A DNA stretch of 64,000 nucleotides from assembly GCA_017936665.1 (NCBI GenBank), contig JAGBFB010000021.1, positions 1 through 64,000 of the forward strand. The letters run 5' to 3'. Made by a program: the position numbers and the translations under genes. Below the pieces are notes generated by a model. That model made no database searches. It saw only the letters and a list, made by a program, of their open reading frames with translations, and was not told the DNA's origin. Shown piece after piece: positions 17,024 through 25,352 of the stretch. Within the stretch, counting starts at the first letter, position 1. The number at the start of each line of letters is the position of its first letter. This DNA is from Spirochaetaceae bacterium (lineage in GTDB: Bacteria > Spirochaetota > Spirochaetia > Treponematales > Treponemataceae).

Positions 17024-19162
17024 TTGAAAGTTGAAATTAGAAATTGCAATAATATAGATTACACGCAAATCAGAATAGAAGAAAATAAATTAAATATAAA
17101 GTACGCATTGAATGGAACAGGAAAATCAACTATTGCGAATTCAATATATAGTAGAATTGTTGAACCAGAAAAAATTGCACTATTAAAACCATTTAAACAT
17201 AAAGGAGATAGTTCTATTAATCCCGAAATAAATATCGATGTATCAATTAATAAAATAAAAATATTTAATGAAAAATATATTAACAGTTTTGTTTATAAGA
17301 AAGATGAATTATTGAATAATAGTTTTGAAATTTTTATCAAAGATGAAGACTATATAAAACATCAAGAAGAAATAGGAAATATAGTCAAAGAAATAAGAAA
17401 TCTTTTTAAGAATGATGAAGTCATAACTAATTTAGAAAAAGTTTTACAAGTTTTTATCGATGATTATAAGGCTGCAAAAAATGGATGGGCAGCAAATGGT
17501 GTTTTTGGGAAGGGATTGGCAAAAGGTAATAAACTGCATAATATTCCTCAAGATTTACAAGTATATAAACCATTTTTATTCAGTGAAAATCCTGTAAAAT
17601 GGTTGAAATGGCAAATAGATGGAAATACTTTTCTTCCAATTAGTGATGTATGTCCATTTTGTTCTACTGAAAATATTGGGGCAAAAAAAGAAAAAATAGA
17701 GAAAGTAAAACAAGAATATGAACCAAAATATGTTGAACATTTATCAAATATGATTTCTTTATTAGATAGTTTGTCAGAATACATTTCTGAAGATGCAAAT
17801 GAAATAATTAAAGCAATAAAAAATAATATTGATGGATTATCAGATGAACAAAAGAACTTTATTCAAAATGTAAATAATGAGATACAAACTCTTTATAAAA
17901 AAGTAATTGAAATGAAATCTATTGGCTTTGAGGAATTGAAGGATATAGATGATATACAACAACATATTTCAAAGCTAGAAATAAATTTGGATTATCTTCC
18001 CGACTTAAATTCGGTAAAAATGGGTGAAATATGTCACTTAATAAATAAATCTATTCAAGAACTATTGGAAAAGATTATTGATCTTAAAAAAGAGATTTCG
18101 GCACAGAAAAAAAGTATTGCACAAAAAATTGCAAATAATAAAAAAGAGATTAACGATTTTTTGGAATATGCTGGTTATAAATATCAGGTTGATATAAAAA
18201 CTAGTAATGAAGATTATAAATTAGTTTTATATCACAATGATTATACCTCTAAAGAAATATCTGAGGGAAATAATATTCTTAGTTACGGTGAAAAAAATGC
18301 ATTTGCATTGATTTTATTTATGTATGATGCATTAAAAGAAAATGCTGATTTGATAATTTTAGATGATCCGATTTCTTCTTTTGATGGAACAAAAAAATTT
18401 GCTATTATTAATAAATTGTTTTATGGAAAAAATAGTTTAAAAAATAAAACTGTATTATTACTAACACATGATTTTAATGTAATAATTGATACAATTTATA
18501 ATTTTAACAATAGAATAAATGTGGAAGCGTTTTTTCTTGAAAATAAAAATGGAGAATTGAAAGAAAAAGAAGTCAAGAAAGAAAATATTACATCATATAA
18601 GCAAATAGCAATGAAAAATATTAAGTCTGATACATCTCTGATAACACCTCTAATATATCTTCGTAGGCTATTTGAATTTGAAGGTGAAGATAATCTTGGT
18701 TATCAATTACTATCTAATTTATTTCATAAAAGAGAAGTTCCTATTGTTAAAAGAGACAAATCTTTTTTCAATATGACTGAAACCGATATTTTTGAAGGTG
18801 AACAAGAAATTAAACACTTTCTTCCAAGCTTTTCATATTCAGAAATAATTTCGAAAATACGCGATTATGATTATTTATTAGCAGAATATAAAACTAATTC
18901 TATTGGATATGAAAAACTTCAAATATATCGTGCATTAAATCTTGTTAATCCAGTGGGAGAAGATAGTAATGATAAGCTAATAATTACCCAAGAAGATAAT
19001 GCATTTAAAAAATTTGTAAATGAAACATTTCATATTGAAAATGATTATCTTTATCAACTAAATCCAATAGAATACGAAGTAATTCCTAATTATGTTGTGG
19101 AAAAATGTGATAAATATGTAAAAGAAATTGAAGATAAATTCAGAACTAATGCACTTACTTAA
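17024..19162 (+). CDS. RloC/PrrC-like AAA_13 ATPase, candidate anticodon nuclease
   Basis: The 712-residue protein has a split ABC-type ATPase. Walker A is ALNGTGKST (28-36), with an Ala where the first Gly is usual. The ABC signature is LSYGEKNA (419-426), Walker B is LIILDDPISSFD (443-454) and the H-loop is LLTHD (479-483). A coiled-coil insert carries CPFC (210-213), like the zinc hook of RloC. After the ATPase, R547-x3-E551 and a nearby H568 resemble the Arg-Glu-His set of PrrC/RloC tRNA anticodon nucleases. It sits directly after hsdS, the setting known for PrrC. The start is TTG 17024; an ATG at 17017 is out of frame. The ATPase family is sure, the nuclease activity inferred. Confidence 0.72.
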   Translation: MKVEIRNCNNIDYTQIRIEENKLNIKYALNGTGKSTIANSIYSRIVEPEKIALLKPFKHKGDSSINPEINIDVSINKIKIFNEKYINSFVYKKDELLNNSFEIFIKDEDYIKHQEEIGNIVKEIRNLFKNDEVITNLEKVLQVFIDDYKAAKNGWAANGVFGKGLAKGNKLHNIPQDLQVYKPFLFSENPVKWLKWQIDGNTFLPISDVCPFCSTENIGAKKEKIEKVKQEYEPKYVEHLSNMISLLDSLSEYISEDANEIIKAIKNNIDGLSDEQKNFIQNVNNEIQTLYKKVIEMKSIGFEELKDIDDIQQHISKLEINLDYLPDLNSVKMGEICHLINKSIQELLEKIIDLKKEISAQKKSIAQKIANNKKEINDFLEYAGYKYQVDIKTSNEDYKLVLYHNDYTSKEISEGNNILSYGEKNAFALILFMYDALKENADLIILDDPISSFDGTKKFAIINKLFYGKNSLKNKTVLLLTHDFNVIIDTIYNFNNRINVEAFFLENKNGELKEKEVKKENITSYKQIAMKNIKSDTSLITPLIYLRRLFEFEGEDNLGYQLLSNLFHKREVPIVKRDKSFFNMTETDIFEGEQEIKHFLPSFSYSEIISKIRDYDYLLAEYKTNSIGYEKLQIYRALNLVNPVGEDSNDKLIITQEDNAFKKFVNETFHIENDYLYQLNPIEYEVIPNYVVEKCDKYVKEIEDKFRTNALT

Positions 19163-19186
19163 TTAAATCAAGATATAGGAGCTCCC

Positions 19187-20995
19187 ATGTCCGAAAAATA
19201 CACAGTACACGATTACACAGTAGAACAAATCTTAAACTTCATCAAATCAGATGAAATTGCCATCCCAGAAATACAACGGCCTTTTGTTTGGAAAGGGTGG
19301 CAAGTTCGTGATTTGGTTGATTCATTGTATCAAGGTTATCCAACTGGATATTTAATTATTTCTAAAAGTCCTGATTTAAAATTAAAAGATGGCTCTCTTT
19401 CTGTTGGTAAAAAGATTATGATTGACGGTCAGCAACGCGTAACAGCAATGATGACTGCCCTTGCGGGATTTGAAGTGTTTAATGCAGATTTTGAAAAGAA
19501 ACATATTGCCATTTCTTATAATCCATTTGCAAAAGATGATGAAGAATGTTTTAAAGTTCAAGATAATGCTATAAAAAAAGATAAAAAATGGATTCAAGAT
19601 ATTTCTGTAATATTTCAAACATCATTTGACTCATTTTCTTTTGTTCAAAACTTTTGTGCTTTAAATCCAGAAATAAATCCTTCTGATTTTAACAAACAAA
19701 TTACAAAATTAATCGACATTAAAAATCGCAAACTTGGTGTTATTGAACTTTTTGATAAAGAACTAAGCATTGATGAAGTAACAGAAATTTTTATTCGCAT
19801 AAATAGTCAGGGAACAAAACTTAATCAAGCGGATTTTGCGATGAGTCGTATTGCTGCAAACGAATCTTATGGCGGAAATATGCTTAGAAAAGCAATTGAT
19901 TATTTTAGTCATTTAGCAGTTGATCCAAAATGGTATTCAGAAATGCTAAAAGACGAAGATTTTTCAAAAACAGAATTTGCCACAAAATTAAAATGGTTAA
20001 AAGATGATAACGAAGATATTTACGACCCAGATTATTCAGATATGCTTCGTGTTGCTTTTATGTATAAATTCTGTCGTGGAAAACTAAAGGATTTGGTAAG
20101 TCTTTTACAAGGTCGCGATTTTGAAACAAAAGATTTTAAAGAATCTATTGCAGAAGATACTTTTACAAGACTTTCTGCAGGTGTTCTTGATTACATGAAT
20201 GAATATAATTTTAAGCAATTTGTTCTAGCTATAAAGGATGCAGGTTTCATTTCTAAAAAACTTATTAATTCTGGAATTACTTTAGATTTTGCATATACTC
20301 TTTATCTTTTACTTTTAAAAGATGCTAGTATCGAAAAAACAAAAGTAAAAAATTATGTACAACGATGGTATGTAATGAGCACTCTTACAGGACGTTATAT
20401 TTCTTCTCCAGAAACAGCAATGGATCATGATTTGCGTCGCATCAAAGAAAAAGGATTTTTAGTTTATCTTTCAGAAGTTGAACAAACTCTTTCAGATACA
20501 TTTTGGAATATTGAACTTGTGCAAAAACTTGAAACTTCTGTTGTAAACAGTCCATATATCAATGTATTTTGGGCGGCAGCTTGTCGTGATGGTAGAGATT
20601 CATTATTTAACGAAGGCTCAAAATTTTCAAATTTAATTACAACAATGGGGGATGTTCATCATATTTTTCCAAAACAGTATTTAATTGACAATGGAATAAA
20701 AGATAAATCAAAATACAATCAAGTTGCAAACTTTACTTATCTTGATACACCAACAAATATTGCAGTTGGAAAAGATGAACCAAGTGTATATTTTTCAAAA
20801 GTTTGGAATCAACTTACAAACAAGAATTATGTTATTGGCAATCTAAAAACAGAAGATGCAATCAAGAAAAATCTTGACGATAACTGTATTCCTTTGGAAA
20901 TAAAGAATTGGAGTTTTGAAAACTATGAAGAATTTTTATTACAACGAAGAAAATTAATGGCAATGAAAATCAGAGAATACTATGAGAAGTTGTAA
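19187..20995 (+). CDS. DUF262 plus HNH protein, GmrSD-like (type IV restriction family)
   Basis: This 602-residue protein has the N-terminal DUF262 domain with its hallmark IDGQQR (about 78-83) in a ParB-like nucleotide-hydrolysing fold, and the upstream IPEIQRPFVW signature. Near residue 489 the C-terminal part has DVHHIFPKQYL, the first half of an HNH (DUF1524-like) nuclease, followed by a typical N-F-TYLDTPTNIAVG segment. The combination in one chain is that of GmrSD-type enzymes, which cut modified phage DNA. It sits 24 bp after the RloC-like gene with an AGGAG site, so it probably belongs to the same operon. Confidence 0.85.
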   Translation: MSEKYTVHDYTVEQILNFIKSDEIAIPEIQRPFVWKGWQVRDLVDSLYQGYPTGYLIISKSPDLKLKDGSLSVGKKIMIDGQQRVTAMMTALAGFEVFNADFEKKHIAISYNPFAKDDEECFKVQDNAIKKDKKWIQDISVIFQTSFDSFSFVQNFCALNPEINPSDFNKQITKLIDIKNRKLGVIELFDKELSIDEVTEIFIRINSQGTKLNQADFAMSRIAANESYGGNMLRKAIDYFSHLAVDPKWYSEMLKDEDFSKTEFATKLKWLKDDNEDIYDPDYSDMLRVAFMYKFCRGKLKDLVSLLQGRDFETKDFKESIAEDTFTRLSAGVLDYMNEYNFKQFVLAIKDAGFISKKLINSGITLDFAYTLYLLLLKDASIEKTKVKNYVQRWYVMSTLTGRYISSPETAMDHDLRRIKEKGFLVYLSEVEQTLSDTFWNIELVQKLETSVVNSPYINVFWAAACRDGRDSLFNEGSKFSNLITTMGDVHHIFPKQYLIDNGIKDKSKYNQVANFTYLDTPTNIAVGKDEPSVYFSKVWNQLTNKNYVIGNLKTEDAIKKNLDDNCIPLEIKNWSFENYEEFLLQRRKLMAMKIREYYEKL

Positions 20996-21023
20996 CTTGA
21001 TAGTCTGAAAGAATTTCCTACCT

Positions 21024-21155
21024 TTACTTATTTTTTGATTCAGCTTCTAATATTTTTATAAATTCACTAACTGAACTATAATTTTTAGAAGCTGTACTAA
21101 TCACAATGGTGTAACAAAAAAATTCTTGACTTGCTATTCCTTTAATGTTATAATT
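21024..21155 (-). pseudogene. Gene remnant, C-terminal fragment only
   Basis: The minus strand of this gap reads about 43 coherent codons (GIASQEFFCYTIV... ending KILEAESKNK) before a stop at 21024-21026, with no start codon. The composition looks like real protein, so I read it as the tail of a gene lost by deletion. I do not recognise the family. The promoter of the following ATPase gene overlaps its upstream end. Confidence 0.35.
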
Positions 21156-21175
21156 TTACTCGGAATGAACCGAGT
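21126..21175 (+). promoter_or_regulatory. Promoter and inverted repeat before the ATPase_2 gene
   Basis: TTGACT (21126-21131), a 17-bp spacer and TATAAT (21149-21154) form a near-consensus promoter. ACTCGG/CCGAGT (21158-21175) follows at the expected transcription start and could be an operator. Confidence 0.75.
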
Positions 21176-21207
21176 CGGTTAGAATCGAGTAAAATTCGAG
21201 GTATGAT

Positions 21208-22608
21208 ATGTCAAACGAAGATTTCTTTTTAGGCAGAAAAAATCAAGTAAAATCAATTACAAACTTTTTAAATTCAAACAAAAATAACGCAGCCTTAGTT
21301 TATGGTCGCCGACGAGTAGGTAAAACAGAATTAATAAAACATTGTCTAAATCAAATTTTAGCCACATCAATTTATTATGAATGTAAAGAAACTTCTGAAC
21401 TAAATAATGTGGAATCATTTTCAGAAATTATATCAGAAACTTTTGGACTTCCTCCTTTAGCTTTTAATTCTTTTGAAGCTACTCTTGCATTTCTTTATAA
21501 ACAAGCAACAGAAAAGGAAATAATTGTTGTAATTGATGAATATCCATACATTAGAAATGTTGTAAAAGGACTTGATAGTATAATTCAATCTTTTGTTGAT
21601 AATAACAAATCAAAATTAAAACTAATTCTTTGTGGTTCCTATGTTGAAACAATGAAATCATTATTAGAAGAAAAAAGTCCTCTTTATGGTCGTTTTGACT
21701 TAGTGATGCATCTAAAAGCTATGGATTATTATGAATCTTCATTGTTTTATAAAGATTTTAGTAACGAAGATAAAATCAGGTTGTATTCTGTATTTGGCGG
21801 AATCCCTTATTATAATAGACTTATCGATTCTTCAAAATCTGTAAAACAAAACATAATTGATTTGATTGCAAGTCCAGACAGTCGTTTTGAAAATGAAGTT
21901 CAAATGTATTTGAAGTCCGAAATTTCAAAAATGGTAAATGCTTACGAAGTTTTTGAAGCTCTTGCTAAAGGTTATGTTCGATTTAGTGATATTTTATCGC
22001 AATCAAAAGTGTCAAGTTCTCCAACATTGGTTGATATTCTTGAAAAACTTATAAAAATGGATGTTGTAACAAAAGAATTTCCAATTAATGATGAGAATAA
22101 CAGAAAAAAAGTAGGTTATTATGTTTCTGACCAACTTACTTTGTTTTATTTCAAATATATTTATAGAAATCTTTCTCGACTTGCTGTTATGGATTCAGAT
22201 GTTTTTTATGAAAAATTTATTAAAAATGATTTTGAAGAACATTATGTTCCAAAAACTTTTGAGCAGGTTTGTAAACAGTTTTTAATCAGAAAAAATCGTC
22301 TTGGAGAATTAGAAGATTCTTTTGAAAAAATTGGAAAGTATTATTACGATGATCCAGTTAATCACAAAAATGGTGAATTTGATATTGTTACAGAAAATGA
22401 TAGTTCTTATATTTTTTACGAAGCAAAATTTAAAGATGAAAAACTTGATAAAAATTTGATTTATACTGAAATCAAACAGGTGAATGATACTGGATTAGTT
22501 TGTAACAAATACGGTTTCTTTTCAAAATCAGGTTATAAAGAAATTGATGAAAATTATAAAAAACAGTTGATTCTGTATTCAATCGAAGATTTGTTTAGCG
22601 AAGATTAG
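21208..22608 (+). CDS. AAA ATPase of the ATPase_2/DUF234 family
   Basis: The 466-residue protein begins with an ATPase domain: Walker A GRRRVGKT (about residues 32-39) and Walker B VVIDEYPYI. A winged-helix region follows, then a C-terminal DUF234-like domain with DIVTENDSSYIFYEAKF, which again resembles a nuclease-type fold. This family is common in archaea, spirochaetes and mobile regions; its role is unknown. It has its own consensus promoter and GAGGT ribosome site, so it is transcribed separately from the restriction operon. Confidence 0.8.
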   Translation: MSNEDFFLGRKNQVKSITNFLNSNKNNAALVYGRRRVGKTELIKHCLNQILATSIYYECKETSELNNVESFSEIISETFGLPPLAFNSFEATLAFLYKQATEKEIIVVIDEYPYIRNVVKGLDSIIQSFVDNNKSKLKLILCGSYVETMKSLLEEKSPLYGRFDLVMHLKAMDYYESSLFYKDFSNEDKIRLYSVFGGIPYYNRLIDSSKSVKQNIIDLIASPDSRFENEVQMYLKSEISKMVNAYEVFEALAKGYVRFSDILSQSKVSSSPTLVDILEKLIKMDVVTKEFPINDENNRKKVGYYVSDQLTLFYFKYIYRNLSRLAVMDSDVFYEKFIKNDFEEHYVPKTFEQVCKQFLIRKNRLGELEDSFEKIGKYYYDDPVNHKNGEFDIVTENDSSYIFYEAKFKDEKLDKNLIYTEIKQVNDTGLVCNKYGFFSKSGYKEIDENYKKQLILYSIEDLFSED

Positions 22609-22689
22609 TAAGCATAAAGACTTAGTATTTGTAGTAATATAAATATTTTAATAACAATAATTGTGTAATTCTTCAATATTTTTTTACTT

Positions 22690-22991
22690 TTAAATACGTT
22701 TACTTGCGTCAGCGTATACTTCCATATCTTCACGTTTTCCAATAGCAACAATATTTATTACTAGAACTTCGTCTTTTATTGAATAAACTATTCTGATTTT
22801 TTTTTATTTACATACATTTTTCTGTAGCCAGTTAAATCATAACCATTTTTATTACCGAGTTCTTCTCCAAGTAAAGGCGATTTTTGTAGTTTTTCAAGTT
22901 GCTTTTTTACAAGAACTTTTACGCTTCCATCTAATTGGCAAAACTCTTTTAAGGCTTCTGGATGAAATAGGATTTTGTATGTTTTCGACAT
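22690..22991 (-). pseudogene. RelE/ParE-family toxin gene with frameshift in an A9 run
   Basis: Starting at the ATG 22989-22991 the first frame gives 67 residues ending MYVNKKKSE. A -1 shift in the run of nine A (plus-strand T at 22797-22805) continues as IRIVYSIKDEVLVINI...ADASKRI and stops at 22690, giving a normal 100-residue RelE toxin. Either the gene is inactivated, or the run is a slippage site that limits toxin output, or it is a sequencing error. The start overlaps the antitoxin stop (TAATG). Confidence 0.75.
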
Positions 22992-23275
22992 TAGACACCC
23001 GCTTGTTTCATGGTATCTTCAAAAGAAACATATTCATTTTCAGGAGTATTTTTACGTGCTTCAATTAGTGAGAAAATCTCTTTTTGTTCTGCATATTCCT
23101 CTATGGCTTTTAAGCGTTCATACTCATCAATAGGAATAACTACAGCCTGCATTTCATTATTTTTGATGATAGCAACTTTTTCTTGTTTTGATTCTGCTAT
23201 TCTTTTTAAAAAAGTCGCAAACTGTCTAACAAACTGAGTTGAAGAAACAATTTCATTTCTGGTAAAAGTAATCAT
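22991..23275 (-). CDS. Phd/YefM-family antitoxin
   Basis: This 94-residue protein matches Phd/YefM antitoxins: an N-terminal DNA-binding fold (ITFTRNEIVSSTQFVRQFATFLKRI...VAIIKNNEMQAVVIPIDEYERL) and a charged C-terminal tail that would bind the toxin. It is the first gene of the pair, overlaps the toxin start by TAATG, and has a strong promoter with repeated TATACATA sites, consistent with autorepression by the toxin-antitoxin complex. Confidence 0.85.
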   Translation of the reverse strand: MITFTRNEIVSSTQFVRQFATFLKRIAESKQEKVAIIKNNEMQAVVIPIDEYERLKAIEEYAEQKEIFSLIEARKNTPENEYVSFEDTMKQAGV

Positions 23276-23282
23276 AAAAAAC

Positions 23283-23324
23283 TCCTATATGTATAATTAT
23301 ATGTATAAAAATATGTACAGTCAA
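23283..23324 (-). promoter_or_regulatory. Toxin-antitoxin promoter with repeated operator sites
   Basis: On the minus strand TTGACT (23319-23324), 17 bp and TATAAT (23296-23301) form a strong promoter. TATACATA occurs twice and TGTACATA once at a regular spacing through and just after the boxes, as expected for Phd-type operators. Confidence 0.75.
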
Positions 23325-23610
23325 GTAAAAATATTAATTAAATTTAAACTAAATATTCGTAATTTTATAATTTTGTGGATGTTTGCTTGACTTTTTGACA
23401 AAATGCTATAATCCTCAGAAAACTTAATGCCGTTTATCCCAATTTTATGCTATAATAAAATGTAAACCAAAATGTAAACCTTTTGAAAATTTTGAATGTA
23501 AACCTAGGTATAAACCTTGTAAATATGGCTAAATATCGTTGAATTATACCTAAAAATCGAGTATTATATAGTAAATAGCGATAAATACTCGGTATTAAAA
23601 TAATATATAG
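23325..23610. repeat. Right island end: direct repeats and an inverted repeat next to attR
   Basis: No gene fits here. ATGTAAACC occurs at 23460, 23472 and 23496 with a variant GTATAAACC at 23508, so the starts are 12, 24 and 12 bp apart. ATGCTATAAT occurs twice (23403, 23447). CGAGTATT/AATACTCG forms an inverted repeat (23558-23565 and 23584-23591) 19 bp before the attachment repeat. Such arrays near an att core are typical of integrase arm or excisionase sites. Confidence 0.6.
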
Positions 23611-23638
23611 GGTTCAAGTCCAGGTGGGCCCATAAAAA
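23611..23638 (+). repeat. Right attachment-site repeat (attR), displaced tRNA 3' end
   Basis: This exact 28-bp copy of the tRNA-Ile2 3' end has no tRNA body before it. It marks the right boundary of the island. Confidence 0.9.
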
Positions 23639-23668
23639 AAGCACTTCAATTTTTGGAGTGCTTTTTTA
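23635..23668 (+). terminator. Ancestral terminator of the tRNA-Ile2 gene, displaced by the island
   Basis: The arms AAAAAAGCACT/AGTGCTTTTTT enclose a short loop. It follows the right attachment repeat as a tRNA terminator would follow its gene. Confidence 0.8.
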
Positions 23669-23774
23669 TTTTAAATGAATCTGAAAGTAATAAAATTTTC
23701 TAGCAATAAGTAAAAGTGTATGTTATAATTTAAGCAAGATATTTTAGTGTATTTCTAAAAAGGAAAAAATCGAT

Positions 23775-25352
23775 ATGAAAATGTTTCGTTCTAGTGGTAT
23801 TTTACTACATCCGTCATCTTTACCAGAAACTCCTGGTATTGGAACAATTGGGGCTCAAGCTTACAAATTTGTAGATTGGCTAAAAAGTGCAAAACAATCT
23901 ATTTGGCAAATTTTGCCAATTGGTCCTACTGGATATGGTGATTCTCCTTATGCTTCTTTTTCAACTTATGCAGGAAATCCATTACTTATTGATTTAGATA
24001 TTTTAGTAAAACGTGGATACATGATGAAATCCGTAGCAACTCCACCAACTTATATTTCTTCAACTGGTAAAATTGATTATGGTTCAGTTGTTTGGTGGAA
24101 ACTTCCAGTTTTAAAAAAAGCAGCAGAAGGATTTTTAACTCGATGCAATTTAGTGGATAGAAATGCATATTTTGATTTTAAAAAAGAAAATTCTTGGTGG
24201 CTAGATAATTATGCAATTTTCATGAGTATAAAAGAAGTTTATGATTTAAAAGCAAATGAAGAACATCTTTTTGGTGCCATGTGGAGTAATTATTGGCCAA
24301 AAGAATTAGCTTCTCATAATGATAAAGCTGTTGCTGAATGGGAAAATTCTCATAAAGATGAATGTGAAATTTACAAAGTAATTCAATATTTCTTTTTTTC
24401 TCAATGGAAAGAATTAAAAAAATACGCAAATGATAAAGGAATTTCGATTATTGGTGATATTCCAATTTTTGTTGCTCCAGATTCTGCAGATGTTTGGTCA
24501 AATCAAGAATCCTTTTTACTTGATGAAAACGGTGCTCAAACTGCATGTGCAGGAGTTCCACCTGATTATTTTAGTGCTACAGGACAACTTTGGGGTAATC
24601 CACTTTATAATTGGGAACAAATGGAAAAAGATGGTTTTTCTTGGTGGATTAAACGAATAAAATATATGCTTTCTTTGGTTGATTATGTTAGAGTTGACCA
24701 CTTTAGGGGTTTTGAGGCTTATTGGAAAGTTCCAGCAGGTAAAAAAACTGCGATAAATGGCGAGTGGGTAAAAGCTCCTGGACAAAAACTGTTTGAAGCA
24801 ATTCAAAAGGAACTGGGAGATATTCCTCTTATTGCAGAAGACTTAGGCTTAATTACTCCAGAAGTTTTGGCTTTACGTGATAATTTTAATCTTCCTGGAA
24901 TGAAGATTTTACAATGTGCCTTTGATAAAAAAGAAGCAGGGGCAGCTGGAAATTCAAATCCATTTATGCCTCACATGTATCCAAAAAATTGTGTTGTTTA
25001 CACAGGAACTCACGATAACGCAACTTTACAAGGTTGGCTTTTACATTCCTCTGAAGAAGAACGCAAAAATATTGTAGATTATCTAGGTTTGAACTGTACT
25101 AATATCGAAAAAGCAACTCGAGATAGAACTTTGTGCAAAGAACTTGTTAGACTTGCTATGTCATCAGTTGCTGATTTTGCAATTTTTCCATTACAAGATA
25201 TATTCTCAATTGGAGATGAAGCTAGAATGAATATTCCTTCTACAACAGGAGGAAGCAACTGGCAGTGGCGAATGGATTCTGATATGATGTCAAAAGAAAC
25301 AGCTGAATGGCTAAAAGCTATGTCAGTTTTATACGACAGAAATTCTAGATAA
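23775..25352 (+). CDS. malQ: 4-alpha-glucanotransferase (amylomaltase)
   Basis: MalQ (GH77) transfers maltodextrin segments and frees glucose in the cytoplasm. The 525-residue product begins with the family signature RSSGILLHPSSLPETPGIG and LPIGPTGYGDSPY. The catalytic regions are YVRVDHFRGF with the nucleophile Asp (near 309), LIAEDLG with the acid/base Glu and GTHDNAT. Length is normal for the short bacterial type. An AAGGA site precedes the ATG. Its end overlaps the convergent sirtuin gene by 24 bp. It likely works with the GH13 enzyme at 53171 and a sugar importer on starch-derived oligosaccharides. Confidence 0.95.
   Translation: MKMFRSSGILLHPSSLPETPGIGTIGAQAYKFVDWLKSAKQSIWQILPIGPTGYGDSPYASFSTYAGNPLLIDLDILVKRGYMMKSVATPPTYISSTGKIDYGSVVWWKLPVLKKAAEGFLTRCNLVDRNAYFDFKKENSWWLDNYAIFMSIKEVYDLKANEEHLFGAMWSNYWPKELASHNDKAVAEWENSHKDECEIYKVIQYFFFSQWKELKKYANDKGISIIGDIPIFVAPDSADVWSNQESFLLDENGAQTACAGVPPDYFSATGQLWGNPLYNWEQMEKDGFSWWIKRIKYMLSLVDYVRVDHFRGFEAYWKVPAGKKTAINGEWVKAPGQKLFEAIQKELGDIPLIAEDLGLITPEVLALRDNFNLPGMKILQCAFDKKEAGAAGNSNPFMPHMYPKNCVVYTGTHDNATLQGWLLHSSEEERKNIVDYLGLNCTNIEKATRDRTLCKELVRLAMSSVADFAIFPLQDIFSIGDEARMNIPSTTGGSNWQWRMDSDMMSKETAEWLKAMSVLYDRNSR

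Larger units (their letters stand above)
6417..23638. mobile_element. 17.2-kb genomic (defence) island integrated in the tRNA-Ile2 gene
   Basis: A 28-bp direct repeat of the tRNA 3' end lies at 6417-6444 and again at 23611-23638, with no tRNA body before the second copy. This is the classic footprint of site-specific integration into a tRNA gene. The region holds restriction, nuclease, ATPase and toxin-antitoxin genes and no housekeeping genes. I see no tyrosine or serine recombinase and no phage structural genes, so the element is either a non-autonomous island moved in trans or one that has lost its integrase. Confidence 0.88.

Noticed and set aside
6445-23610. Prophage
   Set aside because: No capsid, portal, terminase, tail, lysis or recombinase gene is recognisable; the content is restriction, nuclease, ATPase and toxin-antitoxin genes.
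23611-23638. A second tRNA gene
   Set aside because: Only the last part of the T arm and acceptor stem is present; there is no D arm or anticodon. It is the displaced attachment-site copy.
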